A stretch of DNA of 64,000 nt from Streptomyces sp. NBRC 110035 (GTDB lineage Bacteria > Actinomycetota > Actinomycetes > Streptomycetales > Streptomycetaceae). A program made the position numbers and the translations under genes. Of the stretch, positions 59,873 to 64,000 are shown in pieces. The stretch spans positions 310,001 through 374,000 of the forward strand of contig NZ_BBNN01000018.1 of assembly GCF_000829695.1 (NCBI RefSeq), written 5' to 3'. The notes beneath the pieces are model-generated. The model was not told where the DNA came from and did not search any database. It saw only the letters and a list, made by a program, of their open reading frames with translations. Each line of letters opens with the position of its first letter. The first letter of the stretch is position 1.

Positions 59873-60705
59873 GCCGACCGGACAAGCAGCCCGGCGAGCA
59901 GCCGAAGGGCCGGCCCGGTAATCCGGAGATCCTGGTCGGCGGGCTGCACAAGTCGTTCGGCAGCAACGAGGTGCTGCGCGGCATCGACCTGGAGATCCGC
60001 CGGGGCGAGGTCGTCTGCGTGATCGGGCCGTCCGGCTCGGGCAAGTCGACCCTGCTCCGGTGCGTGAACCTGCTCGAGGAGCCCACCGAGGGCCAGGTGT
60101 ACGTCGGCGGTACGGAACTCACCGACCCGGACGTCGACATCGACGCCGCCCGCCGCCGGATCGGCATGGTCTTCCAGCAGTTCAACCTGTTCCCGCACCT
60201 CACCGTCACCGAGAACCTCACCCTGCCGCAGCGCCGGGTACTGAGGCGGGGCAAGGCGCAGGCCGCCCGGACCGCCGCCGCGAACCTGGAGCGGGTCGGC
60301 CTCGCGGAGAAGGCGGACGCCTACCCGTCCTCCCTCTCCGGCGGCCAGCAGCAGCGCGTCGCCATCGCCCGCGCGCTGGCGATGGGGCCCGAGGTGATGC
60401 TGTTCGACGAGCCGACCTCGGCGCTCGACCCCGAGCTGGTCGGCGACGTCCTCGCGGTGATGCGGATGCTCGCCGACGAGGGCATGACGATGATGGTCGT
60501 CACCCACGAGATGACCTTCGCCCGCGAGGTCGCCGACCGGGTCGTCTTCATGGACGGCGGGGTGATCGTCGAGGACGGCACCCCCGAGCAGGTCATCGGC
60601 GCCCCACGGCACGAACGCACCCGCCACTTCCTCTCCCGGCTCCTCGACCCCGCCATGGCGGACGTGGAGAAGGAGACCTCCGACCGGACCGGCACCTCCC
60701 CGTAG
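59869..60705 (+). CDS. Polar amino-acid ABC transporter ATP-binding protein (GlnQ type)
   Basis: 278 residues, starting in the permease stop. Walker [11 protein letters not shown]-loop [12 protein letters not shown], signature [15 protein letters not shown], Walker [14 protein letters not shown] and H-loop VVTHEM are all intact. The first 20 residues are a polar extension. In contrast to the two sugar importers in this window, this importer is encoded with its own ATPase. Confidence 0.95.
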   Translation: MSRPDKQPGEQPKGRPGNPEILVGGLHKSFGSNEVLRGIDLEIRRGEVVCVIGPSGSGKSTLLRCVNLLEEPTEGQVYVGGTELTDPDVDIDAARRRIGMVFQQFNLFPHLTVTENLTLPQRRVLRRGKAQAARTAAANLERVGLAEKADAYPSSLSGGQQQRVAIARALAMGPEVMLFDEPTSALDPELVGDVLAVMRMLADEGMTMMVVTHEMTFAREVADRVVFMDGGVIVEDGTPEQVIGAPRHERTRHFLSRLLDPAMADVEKETSDRTGTSP

Positions 60706-60726
60706 CGGCTCACTACAGTGCTGCGC

Positions 60727-61824
60727 ATGAGCGAACGCGCGGTGCTGCACGTGAAGGGGCGGGTCCTCGTCGGACCGGACGAGGACCAGGTCCGCGACGA
60801 ACTGTGGGTGGTCGACGGCCGGATCTCCTACGACCGTCCCGCCGGCGCCCGCGACGTGACGGCCGTCGAGGGCTGGGTGCTGCCCGGACTGGTCGACGCC
60901 CACTGCCATGTGGGCCTCGACCGGCACGGCGCGGTGCCCGAGGACGTCGCCGAGAAGCAGGCGCTCACCGACCGGGACGCCGGGGCCCTGCTGCTGCGGG
61001 ACGCGGGATCACCCTCCGACACCCGCTGGACCGACGACCGCGACGACCTCCCGAAGATCGTCCGGGCCGGCCGGCACATCGCCCGCACCCGCCGCTACAT
61101 CCGGGGCTACGCCTGGGAGGTCGAACCCGAGGACCTCGTCGCGTACGTCGCCCGGGAGGCCCGGCGCGGCGACGGCTGGGTGAAGCTCGTCGGCGACTGG
61201 ATCGACCGCGACCTCGGCGACCTGTCGGCCTGCTGGCCGCGCGGCGCCGTCGAGGCGGCGATCGCCGAGGCGCACCGGCTGGGCGCCCGGGTCACCGCGC
61301 ACTGCTTCGCCGAGGACTCCCTGCGGGACCTGGTCGAGGCCGGCATCGACTGCGTCGAGCACGCGACGGGCCTGACCGACGAGACCATCCCGCTGTTCGC
61401 CGAACGGGGCGTGGCGATCGTCCCGACCCTCGTCAACATCGCCACCTTCCCGGCCCTCGCCGACGGCGGCGAGTCCCGGTTCCCGCGCTGGTCGGCCCAT
61501 ATGCGCCGGCTCCACGAGCGCCGCTACGACACCGTGCGCTCCGCCTACGACGCCGGCCTTCCCGTCTTCGTCGGTACGGACGCGGGCGGCAGCCTCCCGC
61601 ACGGCCTCGCGGCGGCCGAGGTCGCCGAACTCGTCGCTGCCGGCATCCCGCCCGTCGACGCCCTCGCGGCCGGCACCTGGGCGGCCCGCGCCTGGCTCGG
61701 ACGCCCCGCACTGGACGAGGGGGCCCCGGCCGACCTCGTCGTCTACGCCTCCGACCCGCGCGCGGACGTACGGGTGCTGGCGGACCCGCGCCGGGTGGTG
61801 CTGAACGGGCGGGTGGTCGCGTAG
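60727..61824 (+). CDS. Metal-dependent amidohydrolase (imidazolonepropionase/prolidase-like)
   Basis: 365 residues from the ATG at 60727; an upstream GTG at 60718 is possible. Metal ligands: DAHCHVG (H59, H61), a possible carbamylated lysine in GWVKLVGDW (K153), TAHCF (H192), EHATG (H212) and GTDAGG (D285). The fold is that of amidohydrolases acting on cyclic amides or dipeptides. It lies 21 bp after the amino-acid importer and could hydrolyse what that imports. Its substrate is not shown. Confidence 0.85.
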   Translation: MSERAVLHVKGRVLVGPDEDQVRDELWVVDGRISYDRPAGARDVTAVEGWVLPGLVDAHCHVGLDRHGAVPEDVAEKQALTDRDAGALLLRDAGSPSDTRWTDDRDDLPKIVRAGRHIARTRRYIRGYAWEVEPEDLVAYVAREARRGDGWVKLVGDWIDRDLGDLSACWPRGAVEAAIAEAHRLGARVTAHCFAEDSLRDLVEAGIDCVEHATGLTDETIPLFAERGVAIVPTLVNIATFPALADGGESRFPRWSAHMRRLHERRYDTVRSAYDAGLPVFVGTDAGGSLPHGLAAAEVAELVAAGIPPVDALAAGTWAARAWLGRPALDEGAPADLVVYASDPRADVRVLADPRRVVLNGRVVA

Positions 61825-62326
61825 GACGGCGCGGCCCGCGGGCCGCAGCCCGGCGGACACGGCCCGCAGGTCACGGCTCGGCGGCTGGAACCGGCCCACC
61901 GTGTGACACACGGGCGGCGACTCGACGACTCCCTGCGTCGCGGACGGGCGCCCCCGCCCTCCTCGCGGCGGGCGGCGCGGCGGTCCTGCTGTCCTGCGGG
62001 GGGCGCCGGAACCGGCAGGGGGGCATGGCAGGGTGGTGCCGGTGGGGTGGGCCTGGTGTTTCCACCGGCGGGGGCCGGCCCGTACGGGCGGTTGCCCGTC
62101 CTCCCTGTGCGGTACGGGCGACGGGGACGGCGGGCCGCCTGCCGTCCCGCGGGGGCGCCGCGTGTGAGAAGCCCCGCCGCCACGTCCCCGAGGCCTGGCC
62201 TCCCCGGCACCGGGGTCTCGGTCGTCGGCACGGGGCCGGCGGGGCGTGGTGTCGCCGGCCGGCGGCGCCCGGAACGGGCGCGGGGCCAGGGCTTTGCCGG
62301 TACGAGGCTACGCGGCCCGGCTCGGG
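61825..62326. other. 502-bp gap without a gene, rich in small palindromes
   Basis: Both neighbours end here, so no promoter is expected. Perfect or near-perfect hairpins lie at 61831-61846 (16-bp palindrome), 61899-61913 (7-bp arms around one A), 62190-62202 and 62202-62215. They can stop transcription from both sides. Open frames in the gap have the composition of chance frames in high-GC DNA. No cobalamin riboswitch was recognised on either strand. Confidence 0.6.
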
Positions 62327-63403
62327 TCAGACCGTGTCCAGGGCCCGGCCCAGGGCCTTCAGGAACGCGTCCGTCGTCGCGCGGTCGCGTACCGCGACGC
62401 GCAGCCAGCGTTCGTCGAGGCCCGGGAACGTGTCCCCGCGTCGTACCGCGAAGCCCAGGGCGCGCAGGCGCTCCCGTACCGCCGCCGCGCGCGGGAGCCG
62501 CAGGAGGACGAAGGGACCCTCGGCGCCTTCCACGACCCGTACCCCGCGGCCGGCGAACTCCCCGAGCCCGGTGAGGAGACGGGAGCGGTCCGCGGCGACG
62601 CGGCGGGCCGCCTCGGCCGCCTCCGCCAGGGCCCCGGGCCCGACGCACGCCTGCGCCGCGGCCAGCGCGGGCGTGGACACCGGCCACAGGGGCTGCGCCC
62701 GCGCCAGCCGCTCGACCGTCTCCGGCCCGGCCAGCACGTACCCGATGCGCAGCCCCGCCAGGCCCCACGTCTTGGTGAGGCTGCGCAGCACCACCAGCCC
62801 CGGCACGTCCGTCCGCCCGGCCAGCGTCTCCCGCTCACCGGGCACCGCGTCCAGGAACGCCTCGTCCACGACCAGCGTCCGCCCGGGCCGGGCGAGCCGG
62901 GCGACGGCGGCGGCCGGGTGCAGGACGGACGTCGGATTCGTCGGGTTGCCGATCACCACCAGGTCCGCGGACCCGGGAACCGCCTCGGGGTCCAGCCGGA
63001 AACCGTCCTCCTCCCGCAGCAGCACCCGGTCGACCGTGTGCCCCGCCTCCCGCAGCGCCGCCTCCGGCTCCGTGAACTGCGGATGCACCACCACCGGCCG
63101 GCGCACCCTCAGCGCCCGCGCCAGCAGCACGAACGCCTCCGCCGCCCCCGCAGTCAGCAGCACCCGCTCCACCGGCAGCCCGTGCCGCGCCGCCACCGCG
63201 GCCCGCGCCGCCCGCCCGTCCGGGTAGGCGGCGAGGCCGGCCAGCGATCCGGCGATGCGCTCGCGCAGCCACGCCGGGGGAGTGTCCGCGCGGACGTTCA
63301 CGGCCAGGTCGACCAGTGCGGCACCGTCGTCGCGGACCTCGGCGTCCCCGTGGTGCCGCAGGTCGTGCCCGACTGCCCTGGGGGCGGCGGAGTCAGTGCG
63401 CAT
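62327..63403 (-). CDS. cobC: CobC-like PLP-dependent aminotransferase-fold protein of cobalamin synthesis
   Basis: 358 residues. A class I/II fold: NVRADTPPAWLRERIAGSLA, then AAYPDGRAARAAVAARHGLP, TAGAAEAFVLLARAL, VIGNPTNPTSVL, VVDEAFLD and VLRSLTKTWGLAGLRIGYVL (K211, PLP lysine). This is the histidinol-phosphate-aminotransferase-like group (Rv2231c/CobC type) placed with cobalamin genes, where relatives decarboxylate threonine phosphate to the aminopropanol linker. Its start overlaps the end of the CbiX gene by 11 bases, so it is translated with it. Confidence 0.85.
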   Translation of the reverse strand: MRTDSAAPRAVGHDLRHHGDAEVRDDGAALVDLAVNVRADTPPAWLRERIAGSLAGLAAYPDGRAARAAVAARHGLPVERVLLTAGAAEAFVLLARALRVRRPVVVHPQFTEPEAALREAGHTVDRVLLREEDGFRLDPEAVPGSADLVVIGNPTNPTSVLHPAAAVARLARPGRTLVVDEAFLDAVPGERETLAGRTDVPGLVVLRSLTKTWGLAGLRIGYVLAGPETVERLARAQPLWPVSTPALAAAQACVGPGALAEAAEAARRVAADRSRLLTGLGEFAGRGVRVVEGAEGPFVLLRLPRAAAVRERLRALGFAVRRGDTFPGLDERWLRVAVRDRATTDAFLKALGRALDTV

Positions 63404-64000
63404 GGGAGTGCGTGTGACCGTGGTCGTGGCCGTGATGGTGGTGGCCGTCGTCGTCCGGGTGGAAGTGGGGCTGCTGCGCCATCCCCACCTTGTCCTCGAA
63501 GCCCGGCAGCGCGATCCGGTACACGCAGCTGTCGCAGTTCATCCGCAGGTCGCCCTTCACCGCCTCCGCGTACCGCTCCATCACCAGGTCCAGCAGCTCC
63601 GGCTCGGGACCGATGACGTCCGCCGACCGCACCTGTGTCTCCGGGTGCGCCGCCGCCCACTCCTCCGTCTGCCGCCGTACCCGGTCCGGCAGGATGCCGG
63701 TGAACAGGAAGTACGGCAGGACCACGATCCGCCGGGCGCCGAGCCGCACGCACCGGTCCAGCCCGCCCGGCACGTCCGGCGCGGCCAGCGACACGAACGC
63801 CGTCTCCAAGGCCCCGTACCCGCGCCCCTCCCACAGCAGCCGCGCCGCCTTGAACACCTCGGCGTTGGCGTCCGGGTCCGTCGACCCGCGCCCCACCAGC
63901 AGCACGGTCACCTCGGCGGGGTCCCAGGAGGGATCCACCGCCTGGGCCAGCCGCCGCTCCAGCACGCTCAGCAGGGCGGGGTGCGGGCCCAGCGGACGGC
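63393..64000 (-). CDS. cbiX: Sirohydrochlorin chelatase CbiX, C-terminal part; 5' end outside the window
   Basis: About 200 residues are visible and the frame runs open off the right edge. CbiX features: TVLLVGRGSTDPDANAEV, RIVVLPYFLFTGILPDRV and VIGPEPELLDLVMERYAEAV. The enzyme inserts cobalt into sirohydrochlorin early in anaerobic cobalamin synthesis, and relatives insert iron or nickel. A cysteine pair (NCDSCVYR) near the end and a tail with 11 histidines in about 24 residues (from HFHPDDDG to the stop) are probably metal reservoirs. Confidence 0.92.
   Translation of the reverse strand, partial: RPLGPHPALLSVLERRLAQAVDPSWDPAEVTVLLVGRGSTDPDANAEVFKAARLLWEGRGYGALETAFVSLAAPDVPGGLDRCVRLGARRIVVLPYFLFTGILPDRVRRQTEEWAAAHPETQVRSADVIGPEPELLDLVMERYAEAVKGDLRMNCDSCVYRIALPGFEDKVGMAQQPHFHPDDDGHHHHGHDHGHTHSHAH

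Noticed and set aside
61825-62326. Possible cobalamin riboswitch beside the cobalamin genes
   Set aside because: The B12-box and the conserved riboswitch core were not recognised on either strand, and the cobalamin genes run leftward so their leader would lie beyond the right edge.
60060-63227. 1055-codon plus-strand open frame across the amidohydrolase and cobC
   Set aside because: Arg/Pro/Gly-rich noise that runs across genes on both strands; no motif.

Overview
The window reads as Streptomyces (or a very close actinomycete) chromosome. GC is very high, genes are densely packed with many ATGA or GTGA stop/start overlaps, and GTG starts are common. Marker genes fit: SUF Fe-S genes, the actinobacterial long form of DapD, an ectABCD cluster, many TetR/GntR/IclR/DeoR regulators, and sugar ABC importers encoded without an ATPase. 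No tRNA, rRNA, CRISPR array, insertion sequence, integrase or phage gene was seen. The window looks like chromosomal backbone with a large carbohydrate-use block. Four decayed genes (dapA-like, tetR, GNAT, dsbA/frnE-like) are scattered in it.

Layout. 0-1.5 kb: end of the SUF operon (sufS, sufU, sufT). 1.5-9.2 kb: a small multidrug transporter with a TetR gene, a lone acyl-CoA oxidase, dapD, a SigJ-type sigma factor divergent from an AhpD-like protein, a dapA remnant, and a two-gene membrane-stress cassette. 9.2-17.8 kb: a secreted nuclease/phosphoesterase, a conserved hypothetical, a Tat-exported PhoX phosphatase with a PHO box next to a 163-bp tandem duplication, two TetR loci (one frameshifted) and a two-domain TerD protein. 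17.8-22.9 kb: a polyol-type ABC importer with a dehydrogenase and a DeoR regulator.

23-45 kb is a pectin and uronate utilisation region. Uronate dehydrogenase is divergent from KdgD. A GntR-led run of coupled genes (27.4-36.4 kb) encodes a DapA-family lyase/dehydratase, an IlvD/Edd dehydratase, two sugar permeases, a Gfo/Idh/MocA oxidoreductase, a DUF6807 (PmoA) protein and an intracellular GH43. Its binding protein follows. Next come rhamnogalacturonan acetylesterase, PL1 pectate lyase, pectin methylesterase, an alpha/beta hydrolase, a secreted GH43 and a PL3 pectate lyase. Secreted enzymes would open and de-esterify pectin, the importer would take up oligosaccharides, cytoplasmic enzymes would trim them, and uronates would go through aldarates and 2-oxoglutarate semialdehyde to 2-oxoglutarate. 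The last enzyme, an aldehyde dehydrogenase, sits at 49.8 kb beside an IclR regulator. A similar GTTCAG..ATATAGA element lies upstream of both kdgD and this dehydrogenase, which suggests one regulon.

45-64 kb: an ECF sigma factor with a coupled membrane protein, a purine-type NCS2 permease, the IclR/aldehyde dehydrogenase pair, a class V aminotransferase, ectABCD (ectoine and hydroxyectoine synthesis), a second class V aminotransferase, a polar amino-acid ABC importer with an amidohydrolase downstream, and the start of a cobalamin cluster (cobC-like, cbiX) that runs off the right edge. All assignments come from reading the sequence and motif recognition; no database search was run.
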